64,000 nucleotides of DNA from Acidimicrobiaceae bacterium (lineage in GTDB: Bacteria > Actinomycetota > Acidimicrobiia > Acidimicrobiales > Poriferisodalaceae), in contig PBMG01000001.1 of the NCBI GenBank assembly GCA_002722565.1, positions 1 to 64,000 on the forward strand. Reading direction: 5' to 3'. The notes under the pieces are model-generated. The model did no database searches. It was not told the DNA's origin and saw only the letters and a program-made list of their open reading frames with translations. Positions 45,052 through 52,441 of this stretch are shown piece by piece; within the stretch, counting starts at the first letter, position 1, and the number at the start of each line of letters is the position of its first letter. The position numbers and the translations under genes are program-made.

Positions 45052-46692
45052 ATGACACACGGTGGAAAGTTAGTTGCGAAGGCGTTGAAGGCCGCAGGAG
45101 TGGAGTGCGTGTTTACTCTTTCGGGGGGGCATGTCATGGGAATCTATGACGGATGTCTTGATGAAAATATTGAAGTCGTAGATGTCCGACATGAACAAGC
45201 TGCTGTTCACGCAGCCGATGCGTGGGCTCGTCTTCACCCAGGCAAAGTGGGTGTAGCGGTTCTAACTGCTGGTCCAGGAGTAACCGACGGGGTTACAGGC
45301 GTCGCTAACGCTTGGCGAGCTAATTCCCCGATTCTGGTTATTGGAGGCCAAGGGCCTTTTCGACACATACGACGCGGCTCTTTGCAGGAAATGGACCATG
45401 TTTCTTTAATGAAGCCAGTCTCGAAATGGGCTGAGGCCTGTTACCAGACAGAACGAATTGGCGAATACATGGAGGCCGGAATTCGAGTGGCCCTTAGCGG
45501 CGTTCCCGGTCCGGCATTCCTAGAGATTCCAATGGACGTGCTCCATGGAGAGATTGACCTAGAAAAAATTCAAATTCCCGAGTTTCGTGACTACAGAATT
45601 GCTGCGACGGCGCCTCACCACTTGGTTGAGAAAGGTGTTGATCTGCTCTCTGGAGCTAAAACCCCGGTGGTTATGGCAGGGACGTCTCTTAAGTGGAGCG
45701 AGGGAGGCAAGCATTTAGCGCGCTTTTTAGAGCGAACCGGCCTTCCCTGCTTCGTGAATGGAATGGCGAGAGGGGAAATATCTTGGGATCACCCTTCATT
45801 CCTGTCTTTAACTCGCAAAGAAGCGCTCGAAAAAGCCGACCTCGTGGTTCTTGCTGGAACTCCCCTAGATTTTCGGATGAAATTTGGTAAATCGATTCCA
45901 CCCTCGGCAGCGATTATCCAGATGGATATAGATGAGACCCTGATTGGTGATAATCGGCCTGCGGACCTCGGACTCGTTGGCAACATCGGTATGAATTTCC
46001 AATTGCTGACCGAAGAAATAGAAGGCCGCCGGTTGCCAATCGATTTATCCGGATACCGAGACCAATTGCGCGAGCGAGAAGAAGAACTTGATAGCGCCCG
46101 AAGAGGGCAAATGGATAGTGAAGAGGTCCCGATAGATCCGCTGCGCTTGTGTCGAGAGATAGCTGACTATGTTTCGGACGACATGATCATCATCGGGGAC
46201 GGCGGAGACATCGTCGCCCAAGCTTCAAAGGTGATCCGGGTGCCGCGTAATGGAACATGGATGGACCCGGGACCCTTAGGAACGCTTGGCGTTGGGATGC
46301 CCTTCGCGTTAGCGGCTCAAAAAGCTCACCCCGACAAGCGCGTCCTTATTGTTTACGGTGACGGGTCGTTTGGTCTCAATGGCTTTGAGTATGACACTGC
46401 TGTCCGTTTTGGTCTTCCTATCGTCGGTGTCGTTGGGAACGATGCTGCATGGGGCCAGATGATGCGACCGCAGGGCATGCTTTACGGCGAAGATCGTTTG
46501 GTGGCGGTCGAACTCAATCGCACTAGATATGACCTCGTAGTAGAAGCTTTGGGTGGCTACGGAGAGCACGTCGTGTCACCGGCAGAAATAGGTCCAGCAA
46601 TAGCTAGGGCATTTGAGTCCGGAAAGCCTGCATTAGTAAACGTAGAGATTCGGCAGGACCGCACTGGCATGAAGGGTTCCACCTATGTTTGA
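45052..46692 (+). CDS. ilvG: IlvG-type thiamine-diphosphate enzyme (acetolactate synthase-like)
   Basis: A 546-residue ThDP enzyme with three domains. Catalytic Glu48 lies in VRHEQAAVHAADAW, the middle domain has TPVVMAGTSLKW, and the ThDP/Mg motif is GDGSFGLNGFEYD ... VGNDAAWG. It matches Rv1820 (IlvG) of M. tuberculosis in length and in position before pgsA2-gcvH-garA. IlvG paralogues are not the main acetolactate synthase. Oxalyl-CoA decarboxylase or 2-hydroxyacyl-CoA lyase activity is an alternative and cannot be excluded. Confidence 0.85.
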   Translation: MTHGGKLVAKALKAAGVECVFTLSGGHVMGIYDGCLDENIEVVDVRHEQAAVHAADAWARLHPGKVGVAVLTAGPGVTDGVTGVANAWRANSPILVIGGQGPFRHIRRGSLQEMDHVSLMKPVSKWAEACYQTERIGEYMEAGIRVALSGVPGPAFLEIPMDVLHGEIDLEKIQIPEFRDYRIAATAPHHLVEKGVDLLSGAKTPVVMAGTSLKWSEGGKHLARFLERTGLPCFVNGMARGEISWDHPSFLSLTRKEALEKADLVVLAGTPLDFRMKFGKSIPPSAAIIQMDIDETLIGDNRPADLGLVGNIGMNFQLLTEEIEGRRLPIDLSGYRDQLREREEELDSARRGQMDSEEVPIDPLRLCREIADYVSDDMIIIGDGGDIVAQASKVIRVPRNGTWMDPGPLGTLGVGMPFALAAQKAHPDKRVLIVYGDGSFGLNGFEYDTAVRFGLPIVGVVGNDAAWGQMMRPQGMLYGEDRLVAVELNRTRYDLVVEALGGYGEHVVSPAEIGPAIARAFESGKPALVNVEIRQDRTGMKGSTYV

Positions 46693-46714
46693 GAATTCGC
46701 GAGGTGGTTAGCGC

Positions 46715-47413
46715 GTGTGCGGCAGATTCGTTTCAACGGTTCCGCCTTCTGGATTAGAGGCCGTGTTTAGTGCTCAGTCTTGCGGAGAGTCTCTGACCCC
46801 TAGCTATAACGTCGCGCCATCTATGGAGGTATATGGAGTCCTCGGCGCTCCCGGCTCCATTAACCGAGAACTAAAAGTTTTTCGATGGGGTTTCGGTCAA
46901 TGGTCAGAGAAGAAAGGCCAGAGTCCAAATTTTCTCATTAACGCTCGAATTGAAACAGTCGACTCGAAACCTAGGTTTGCTGAATCGTTCGAACACAGGA
47001 GATGTCTAGTTCCAGCTGACGGATTCTACGAATGGAATCGAGGTTTCAAGCGCAAAGAGCGTCAGCCTTCCTACGTATATAAACCAGACCATACTCCGCT
47101 AGCCATGGCGGGAATTTGGGAATTCGACTCAAGGGAGGGAGAGTCTGAAACCCGCCCATCTTTGGTCATCTTGACTAGAGAAGCTGATGGATTCATGTCT
47201 GATATTCACGACCGAATGCCGGTCACGCTTCCTTCGTCACTGTGGGCTAGATGGTTGGATTCAAATTCCGATAATGCTGTTGCGCTGAAACGCTTCATAA
47301 CTGAAGGGCCAACGGAGACGTTACAAGCACATTATGTAGACGCGAGAGTGGGGAATCCCAGGCACGATGAACCTGAAAACCTTGCTCCTGTTCAACCCAA
47401 CACTCTTTGGTAG
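46715..47413 (+). CDS. SRAP-domain protein (HMCES/YedK family)
   Basis: A 232-residue SOS-response-associated peptidase family protein that crosslinks to abasic sites in single-stranded DNA. The GTG-encoded Met is followed at once by Cys2 in MCGRF, the residue that forms the thiazolidine link after Met removal. Asn in SYNVAPS, Glu in DGFYEWN and His in IHDRMPV complete the active site. It follows ilvG after 22 bases and converges with the HIT gene with 9 bases between stops. No LexA box was found upstream. Confidence 0.94.
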   Translation: MCGRFVSTVPPSGLEAVFSAQSCGESLTPSYNVAPSMEVYGVLGAPGSINRELKVFRWGFGQWSEKKGQSPNFLINARIETVDSKPRFAESFEHRRCLVPADGFYEWNRGFKRKERQPSYVYKPDHTPLAMAGIWEFDSREGESETRPSLVILTREADGFMSDIHDRMPVTLPSSLWARWLDSNSDNAVALKRFITEGPTETLQAHYVDARVGNPRHDEPENLAPVQPNTLW

Positions 47414-47422
47414 TGAGTGAAG

Positions 47423-47821
47423 CTATTTCTCTAAAGCTGATTTGATGGACCCCGCTGCGCTATCGAGATCTTGAGGGTCGGCGGAGTCGGCTGCTAGGGA
47501 GAAATCCATATCGGCCATTGTGTCCATAGGGATCAAATGTATGTGCGTGTGCGGTACCTCGAATCCAGCGATAACCAGCCCAACGCGCTGGGTGTTGAAA
47601 GCCTGTTTCTGTGCAGCCCCGATTGTTCCGGCGACTTCAAAGAGATGTCTTCGCAGGTCTGAAGGAACATCGATCCAATGATCGATTTCGGCTCGGGGAA
47701 CTACCAGCGTATGGCCATGGGAAATTGGATTTATTGACATGAAGGCGACGCATTGGTCGTCTTTCCAGACGAAAGTTCCCGGTAAATCGCCTTCGATAAT
47801 CATTGTGAAAACAGATGACAT
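47423..47821 (-). CDS. HIT family hydrolase
   Basis: A 132-residue histidine-triad protein, usually a hydrolase of nucleoside phosphoramidates or dinucleotides. The C-terminal motif HTHIHLIP carries the three catalytic histidines. The start MSSVFTMIIEGDLPG matches the family start, so ATG 47821 is preferred over 47842. It lies head to head with pgsA2, leaving at most 24 bases between starts, so each promoter must overlap the other gene. Confidence 0.9.
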   Translation of the reverse strand: MSSVFTMIIEGDLPGTFVWKDDQCVAFMSINPISHGHTLVVPRAEIDHWIDVPSDLRRHLFEVAGTIGAAQKQAFNTQRVGLVIAGFEVPHTHIHLIPMDTMADMDFSLAADSADPQDLDSAAGSIKSALEK

Positions 47822-47824
47822 GAA

Positions 47825-48430
47825 ATGAAGCCTACGATGCAACCGATGTCTGAACAGCCTTTACCGTGGAGACCATTCACCCTCCCGAATCTTATTAGCC
47901 TCGTCAGATTGGGTTGTATCCCTGTTTTTTTGTGGTTGCTGTTTTCTGTTGAGGACCGGTGGGCAGCCGCTCTGTTGCTCGGAGCGCTAGGCGCGAGTGA
48001 CTGGGTAGACGGATTTATCGCTCGAAGATTTAACCAAGTAAGTGAATTGGGAAAAATTCTGGACCCGACTGCGGATCGACTGATGCTCTTGGTTGGAATT
48101 TTTGCGATTTGGGTTGATGGGTCGGTTCCTGGGTGGATTGCATGGCTGGCCCTTGTCAGGGAGGCGTTGGTAGCTATGGCTGCTCTATTTCTGGCGGCCT
48201 TTGGGGCTAGAAAAATTGAAGTTACCTGGTGGGGTAAGACCGGCACCTTTTTGTTGATGTTCGCCTTTCCGTTTTTCTTAGCAGGAGAGAGCGACGTGTT
48301 TATCGCGTCTTTTTTCGCCAGTGGAGCATGGGTTTGCGCCTTGGTGGGGCTACCTATTCACTATTGGTCTGGACTAACATACGTTCCTGCGGCCCGAGAG
48401 GCACTTCGACAAGGTCGAGCCGGCCGATAA
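47825..48430 (+). CDS. pgsA2: CDP-alcohol phosphatidyltransferase (PgsA-like)
   Basis: A 201-residue membrane enzyme that joins a CDP-diacylglycerol lipid to an alcohol such as glycerol phosphate. The CDP-alcohol motif is complete: SDWVDGFIARRF...G...D...D, ending in LDPTADR. About five to six hydrophobic segments follow the N-terminal TLPNLISLVRL. Start ATG 47825 is used; ATG 47846 (MSEQPLPW) is as likely and would leave more room for the divergent HIT gene. Synteny matches Rv1822 (pgsA2), two genes before gcvH and garA. Confidence 0.9.
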   Translation: MKPTMQPMSEQPLPWRPFTLPNLISLVRLGCIPVFLWLLFSVEDRWAAALLLGALGASDWVDGFIARRFNQVSELGKILDPTADRLMLLVGIFAIWVDGSVPGWIAWLALVREALVAMAALFLAAFGARKIEVTWWGKTGTFLLMFAFPFFLAGESDVFIASFFASGAWVCALVGLPIHYWSGLTYVPAAREALRQGRAGR

Positions 48431-48465
48431 GCGCAGGTTCCCTAGTCGACTGGGTGGGATAGGTT

Positions 48466-48867
48466 GTGAATATGGATACACCTGAAGAGCTTCGATACTC
48501 AAGTGATCACGAATGGGTTCGAATTGAGCATTCCTTAGCGCACATCGGTATTACAGATTTTGCCCAAGATGCTTTGGGTGACGTTGTTTATGTGGAACTT
48601 CCAGAGGTAGGCCTAGTGGTTACTGCAAACTCAGCGTTCGCTGAGATTGAGTCGACCAAGTCAGTCTCCGACGTTTTTGCACCGATTTCAGGCGAGGTTA
48701 CCGCAGTCAACGGTGCCTTAGGAGACCGTCCGGAACTCGTCAACGAAGACCCCTACGGTGAAGGTTGGATATGTGTCATTAAACCGAGTGCAGAATCTGA
48801 ACTCGATCAATTAATGGATGCAATTAGTTACGAAACATTCGTCCTTGCAGAGAATAAGGAGGAATAG
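48466..48867 (+). CDS. gcvH: Glycine cleavage system H protein
   Basis: A ~130-residue lipoyl carrier that shuttles the aminomethyl group in the glycine cleavage system. The lipoylated Lys lies in IESTKSVSD near residue 64; SSDHEWVRIE and GITDFAQDALGD before it are typical. GTG 48466 or ATG 48472 could be the start. The rest of the cleavage system (P and T proteins, lipoamide dehydrogenase) is not in the window. garA begins one base after its stop. Confidence 0.95.
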   Translation: MNMDTPEELRYSSDHEWVRIEHSLAHIGITDFAQDALGDVVYVELPEVGLVVTANSAFAEIESTKSVSDVFAPISGEVTAVNGALGDRPELVNEDPYGEGWICVIKPSAESELDQLMDAISYETFVLAENKEE

Positions 48868-49332
48868 ATGACTCAATTATGTGAAGCTTGCGGCCATTCA
48901 AATGATGCCGGGTCGCGATTCTGCTCTAGCTGCGGACGACCTCTGAGTCAGGCTGAAGAGGTCAACACTGAGGTGCTTGAAACTCTTGTGGCTGATTCTG
49001 AAGGGCTCAACCTTGACAACCCGTTAACAGGGGCGGCGCTGATTGTTGCTAGTGGCCATCAGGCGGGTACTCGTTATGCGGTTACGTCGGAGGTTGTGAC
49101 GGTCGGCCGCCACCCGGACAGCGATATATTTCTCGACGACATCACTGTGTCACGACACCACGTTGAGTTAACGGCGAGCAGCGCAGGCTACGACATCAAA
49201 GACGTTGGGTCGTTGAATGGCACCTACCTCAATGGGCAACGTCTAGAAGACAGCGAGGCCTTCCTCACCAATGGTGATGAATTGCAGATAGGTAAGTTCA
49301 AATTGCTCTATCTCGTGTCATCGAGCGCTTGA
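48868..49332 (+). CDS. garA: GarA-like FHA protein with N-terminal zinc ribbon
   Basis: A 154-residue protein. Residues 5-22 form a zinc ribbon (Cys5, Cys8, Cys19, Cys22). Residues ~57-145 are a forkhead-associated domain with GRHPDSDIFLDD (Arg81), TVSRHH (Ser95, Arg96, His98) and DVGSLNGTYLNG, closely resembling mycobacterial GarA, which binds and inhibits 2-oxoglutarate dehydrogenase and glutamate dehydrogenase. The GarA switch motif ETTSVF is absent; only ETL is seen at residues 38-40. Gene order gcvH-garA-DUF151-MerR matches Rv1826-Rv1830. How it is switched is unclear. Confidence 0.9.
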   Translation: MTQLCEACGHSNDAGSRFCSSCGRPLSQAEEVNTEVLETLVADSEGLNLDNPLTGAALIVASGHQAGTRYAVTSEVVTVGRHPDSDIFLDDITVSRHHVELTASSAGYDIKDVGSLNGTYLNGQRLEDSEAFLTNGDELQIGKFKLLYLVSSSA

Positions 49333-49371
49333 AAGCGGGCTACGAGCCGACAACCCCGCTAAGGTCAGAAC

Positions 49372-49875
49372 ATGATCGAGATGGAGTTACTCGGAGTTCA
49401 GGTTGAGTTGCCATCAAACAGTCCACTCTTGTTGTTGAGAGAGACCGAAGGGCAGGGGAGGGTGTTGCCTGTTGTCATTGACACCCCTGAGGCCCACGCC
49501 ATCCATCGGGGTATTGAGGGGATCCGTCTGGCAAGACCACTAACGCATGACTTGCTGGTCGCCATGCTGGAAGAACTTCAGGCGAACATTGTGGGAGTGG
49601 CGGTGACGGAGCTCCGCGAGCGAACGTTTTTTGCAGAGATAGAACTTCAAGTTGCTGGCGAAAGTCGGACGATTTCGGCCAGACCCAGTGATGCTATAGC
49701 CATTGCTGTCAGAACAGATACTCCTATCTTTGCTTCCGAAGACGTTCTTGCTGAAGCGGGGCAAATCATCGAAGAACATGGATCTGATGAAGACTCTGAA
49801 AGTGATCCAGATGAGCTACTTGATGAATTTAAGCAGTTCTTGGATGACGTTAACCCGGGTGATTTCGGAGCGTAG
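49372..49875 (+). CDS. Bifunctional nuclease family protein (DUF151)
   Basis: A 167-residue protein of the DUF151/BFN family, members of which show DNase and RNase activity in plants and are of unclear role in bacteria. Conserved parts are LPVVIDTPEAHAI, RPLTHDLL, and RPSDAIAIAVRTDTPIF. The last ~30 residues are acidic (GSDEDSESDPDELLDEF). Its place between garA and a MerR regulator is the same as Rv1829 in mycobacteria. Confidence 0.88.
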   Translation: MIEMELLGVQVELPSNSPLLLLRETEGQGRVLPVVIDTPEAHAIHRGIEGIRLARPLTHDLLVAMLEELQANIVGVAVTELRERTFFAEIELQVAGESRTISARPSDAIAIAVRTDTPIFASEDVLAEAGQIIEEHGSDEDSESDPDELLDEFKQFLDDVNPGDFGA

Positions 49876-49907
49876 TTAGGTATTAACGACGAGTTTTTCG
49901 CGCGGAG

Positions 49908-49925
49908 CGCGCGAATTATCGCGCG
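49908..49925 (+). repeat. CG-rich inverted repeat after DUF151
   Basis: CGCGCGA (49908-49914), loop ATTA, TCGCGCG (49919-49925). A further TTCGCGCG just upstream (49898-49904 region) can pair with the same right arm, so two alternative hairpins exist. It lies in the 154-base gap before the MerR gene. No T-run follows; it may be a rho-independent stop, a processing site or a protein-binding site. Confidence 0.5.
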
Positions 49926-49990
49926 AAGGGTGGTTGCTAACGGTGCGGTTTGCTCGTACTGTGGCATCACATCGACGTAGTTTCATCGGT

Positions 49991-50007
49991 GTGATCGCAT
50001 TGATCAC
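49991..50007. promoter_or_regulatory. Possible operator upstream of the MerR gene
   Basis: A perfect inverted repeat, GTGATC (49991-49996), five bases, GATCAC (50002-50007), 22 bases before the MerR GTG. MerR-family regulators bind inverted repeats in their own promoter region, so autoregulation is a reasonable guess. No clear -35/-10 pair was seen around it. Confidence 0.4.
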
Positions 50008-50029
50008 TTGCCGAGATGGAGGCACAGCC

Positions 50030-50488
50030 GTGACCGAGGGCATAGTGGCAACAGGTTTCTCAGGAAAGAGAACAGCAGAATTGGTAGGTATCACTTATCG
50101 CCAACTTGATTATTGGGCGCGTACGGACCTCATTCGCCCGTCTTTAGCTGATGCGCAAGGAAGCGGAAGTAGACGTAGCTATTCATACCAGGATCTCCTA
50201 GAACTCAAGGTCGTAAAAACCCTGCTCGATGCTGGGATTCGACTTGAAATGGTGAGAGACGTCTTTTCTTATTTACGAGAAAACCTTGGGGCAGATGTTG
50301 CTTCAGCCAATCTAGTGATCAACGGATCTTCGCCATTGCTTGTCTCAGGAGAAGAAATCATTGACCTGATCCACAAAGGGCAGGGCGTCCTGAACGTGCT
50401 GCCTTTGGCCGGGGTCAAAGAAGAGTTAGACAACGCCATCATCGACCTGTTTCCATCGGTGGAAGAACGAGTTCAGCTAACCGGATAG
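50030..50488 (+). CDS. MerR-family transcription regulator
   Basis: A 152-residue regulator. The N-terminal winged-helix part is seen in RTAELVGITYRQLDYWARTDLI and RRSYSYQDLLELKVVKTLLDAG (two separate stretches). The C-terminal part is a dimer/effector region with no cysteines for metal sensing. GTG 50030 is chosen because GGAGG lies eight bases upstream; a longer frame to 49934 has no family similarity. It matches Rv1828/Rv1830 by position after garA and DUF151. Effector unknown. Confidence 0.88.
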   Translation: MTEGIVATGFSGKRTAELVGITYRQLDYWARTDLIRPSLADAQGSGSRRSYSYQDLLELKVVKTLLDAGIRLEMVRDVFSYLRENLGADVASANLVINGSSPLLVSGEEIIDLIHKGQGVLNVLPLAGVKEELDNAIIDLFPSVEERVQLTG

Positions 50489-50511
50489 CTTCTATTTAAC
50501 CGCTTTGCGGG

Positions 50512-50919
50512 TTACTTGCCTTCTTGGGGATTGAACCGCATGGATGCCGAGTTCATGCAATAGCGATCGCCTGTTGGCTCGGGGCCATCGGGAAAGACAT
50601 GTCCCAAATGTGCTCCGCATGAATGGCAAAGGGCCTCAACGCGCACCATTCCATGAGAAGTGTCGATTTCGGTGTCAACAGCACCGTTGGATAGCGGTTG
50701 CCAGAAACTTGGCCAACCAGATCCCGACTCGTACTTGCTATCGCTAGAAAACAGATCGATGTCGCAGACAACACAGTGGTAGACACCATCCTGTTTCTGG
50801 TCCCATGTATCGCCAGTGAAGGCCTGCTCTGTGCCAGCTTCTTGCGTCACGTGATACTGAAGAGGAGTTAAGCGAGCTCGTAGGTCGTCATCACTAAAGG
50901 TTTTGGAACGGTCACTCAT
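50512..50919 (-). CDS. msrB: Peptide methionine-(R)-S-oxide reductase
   Basis: A 135-residue MsrB that repairs methionine-R-sulfoxide in proteins. Two zinc CxxC pairs are present, CVVC and CHSC, together with SGSGWPSF, GHVFPDGP and the catalytic Cys in RYCMNSASM. ATG 50919 has GAGAG upstream and is preferred to ATG 50937. It converges with the MerR gene (23 bases). The 145-base stretch upstream of it holds several DnaA-box-like sequences. Confidence 0.95.
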   Translation of the reverse strand: MSDRSKTFSDDDLRARLTPLQYHVTQEAGTEQAFTGDTWDQKQDGVYHCVVCDIDLFSSDSKYESGSGWPSFWQPLSNGAVDTEIDTSHGMVRVEALCHSCGAHLGHVFPDGPEPTGDRYCMNSASMRFNPQEGK

Positions 50920-50950
50920 GAGGTGTCTCTCAAACATAATTCAGGCAGAT

Positions 50951-51057
50951 TGTGGATAACCGCAACACTATTGCAGTCTGCGACTCCAAATCTTATCTGT
51001 GGACAAAGAAGATCTGTCCACGAGAAAGTCACAGACTTATGGCACTAGTTAGCCACA
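50951..51057. promoter_or_regulatory. Cluster of DnaA-box-like sequences
   Basis: Four candidates in a noncoding gap: TGTGGATAA (50951-50959; TTATCCACA on the minus strand, a perfect box), TGTGGACAA (50998-51006; TTGTCCACA on minus, the actinobacterial consensus), CTGTCCACG (51014-51022, plus strand, 7 of 9) and TTAGCCACA (51049-51057, plus strand, 8 of 9). The middle two form an inverted repeat GTGGACA/TGTCCAC. It could be an origin, a DnaA-titration site or a DnaA-regulated promoter. No dnaA or dnaN lies nearby. Confidence 0.5.
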
Positions 51058-51082
51058 ACGGACTCTAGGTAAGTTATGAAGC

Positions 51083-51283
51083 ATGGTGTTTGAAGTGAAG
51101 TTTGTTGATGGTCGCGCAGAGGTAATTCGTGGAGTTGATAACTACCAGCAAGAAGGTCCCATGACGACTTTCTTCCAATCAGATGGCCGGAACTATTTGG
51201 ACTCTTGGTCCGATCGAGTTGCTAGCTACAGAACGGCGGATCTCTCCTATGTGCGACGAATTCTGAGAGTCGAGTCGCACTAG
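51083..51283 (+). CDS. Small hypothetical protein
   Basis: A 66-residue protein of unknown function starting at ATG, with no cysteines or membrane helix. It begins MVFEVKFVDGRAEVIRG and ends YVRRILRVESH; the composition is like that of a folded small cytoplasmic domain. Codon use resembles its neighbours. It follows the DnaA-box-like cluster after 25 bases. The ribosome-binding site is weak. No family is recognised. Confidence 0.6.
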   Translation: MVFEVKFVDGRAEVIRGVDNYQQEGPMTTFFQSDGRNYLDSWSDRVASYRTADLSYVRRILRVESH

Positions 51284-51332
51284 CCAGGAGAGTTTCGACA
51301 AAGGCAGCCGAAGGCACTAAGTAAGCTTGCGG

Positions 51333-52391
51333 CTAAGAATCATCGTTGTTCAAGGCTCTCACAATGTCGACAATTCCACCTAAGCTGTCGAGCCGCTCTT
51401 GCATGTCGGCACCCTCTGGTTGAACCCGCAGAACAGAAATGCCAGCTTCTCGATAAGAGCGAACGCGTTCAGTGACTTCAGAGGTAGAGCCCAAAAAGTT
51501 GGTTTGTAAGATCAGTTCATCAGGTACCGCCTGAACAGCTTGTTCACGTTGGCCCTCAACCCACAGTTGCTGGACTTTCCGTGCTTCGGTTTCGAAGCCG
51601 CCACGACTATAAGCATCGTTATAAAAGTTGGTGGTAGCCGAACCCATTGCCCCCAAAGTGAACGCAACACCCGGTCTCCTAGGAGCTAAAAGACGCTCCA
51701 CATCGTTACCGAATTGGACAGCCCCACCAGCTTGGTAGTCGATAGTCGACGGGTCTCTTCCAGCCGCTAAGGCTCCTTGATGGACATGCCCAATCGTGGC
51801 CGCGGCACCGGTAGGAACAAAGGAAGTCCCTGCCCACCCGTCAGCTACCTGACCGGTGTATTCGAGCGATTTCGGACCAAGAGTCGCTAGCCAAATAGGG
51901 ATCTGTTCGTTGGCGGGTTGAGCTAATCGGAGGGCTTTCCCCTCGCCGCCCGGGCGAGGTAGGAAGTGATGTGAACCTTCGTATCTAATCTTCTCGCCGG
52001 CAAAGGCCTGCCTCACTATGTCAACTGTTTCTCGGAGTCGGGTAAGTGGCTGACGGAAAGAAATCCCATGTAACCCCTCGACAACTTGGGGCCCACTCAC
52101 ACCAAGTCCCAAGATAAATCGGTCGTCGCTAATCGCTGCCATGGATAGGGCCGTCATAGCGGTCATCACAGGAGTGCGAGCTGAGATCTGCAATATGCCG
52201 GTCCCCAGTTGGACCTTTTTGGTTACGGCGGCGAGATAGGCCAACGTGCTGACGCCATCCATTCCCCAGGCTTCAGCGGACCAAATTATGTCCACACCCA
52301 TTTGCTCGGCCTCGCGCAAGAATTCCACCTGAGTATCCCAGTCACGTTTCTTACCTGAAGCTGGGCCACCGAATGCAATAGAAATCTTCAT
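51333..52391 (-). CDS. LLM-class (luciferase-like) oxidoreductase, likely F420-dependent
   Basis: A 352-residue TIM-barrel oxidoreductase of the luciferase-like monooxygenase family. In actinobacteria most such proteins use cofactor F420. Recognisable parts are VDIIWSAEAWGMDGVSTLAYLAA, VQLGTGILQISARTP, DRFILGLGVSGPQVVEG and PIWLATLGPKSLEYTGQVADGW-type segments. The substrate is unknown. It stands alone on the minus strand and is divergent from the TauD-like gene (50 bases). Confidence 0.9.
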   Translation of the reverse strand: MKISIAFGGPASGKKRDWDTQVEFLREAEQMGVDIIWSAEAWGMDGVSTLAYLAAVTKKVQLGTGILQISARTPVMTAMTALSMAAISDDRFILGLGVSGPQVVEGLHGISFRQPLTRLRETVDIVRQAFAGEKIRYEGSHHFLPRPGGEGKALRLAQPANEQIPIWLATLGPKSLEYTGQVADGWAGTSFVPTGAAATIGHVHQGALAAGRDPSTIDYQAGGAVQFGNDVERLLAPRRPGVAFTLGAMGSATTNFYNDAYSRGGFETEARKVQQLWVEGQREQAVQAVPDELILQTNFLGSTSEVTERVRSYREAGISVLRVQPEGADMQERLDSLGGIVDIVRALNNDDS

Positions 52392-52441
52392 AGCCCCTGC
52401 CTAGCGCACCAAAGCGACTCTTGCAGCGCTAGTTTCGTGTT

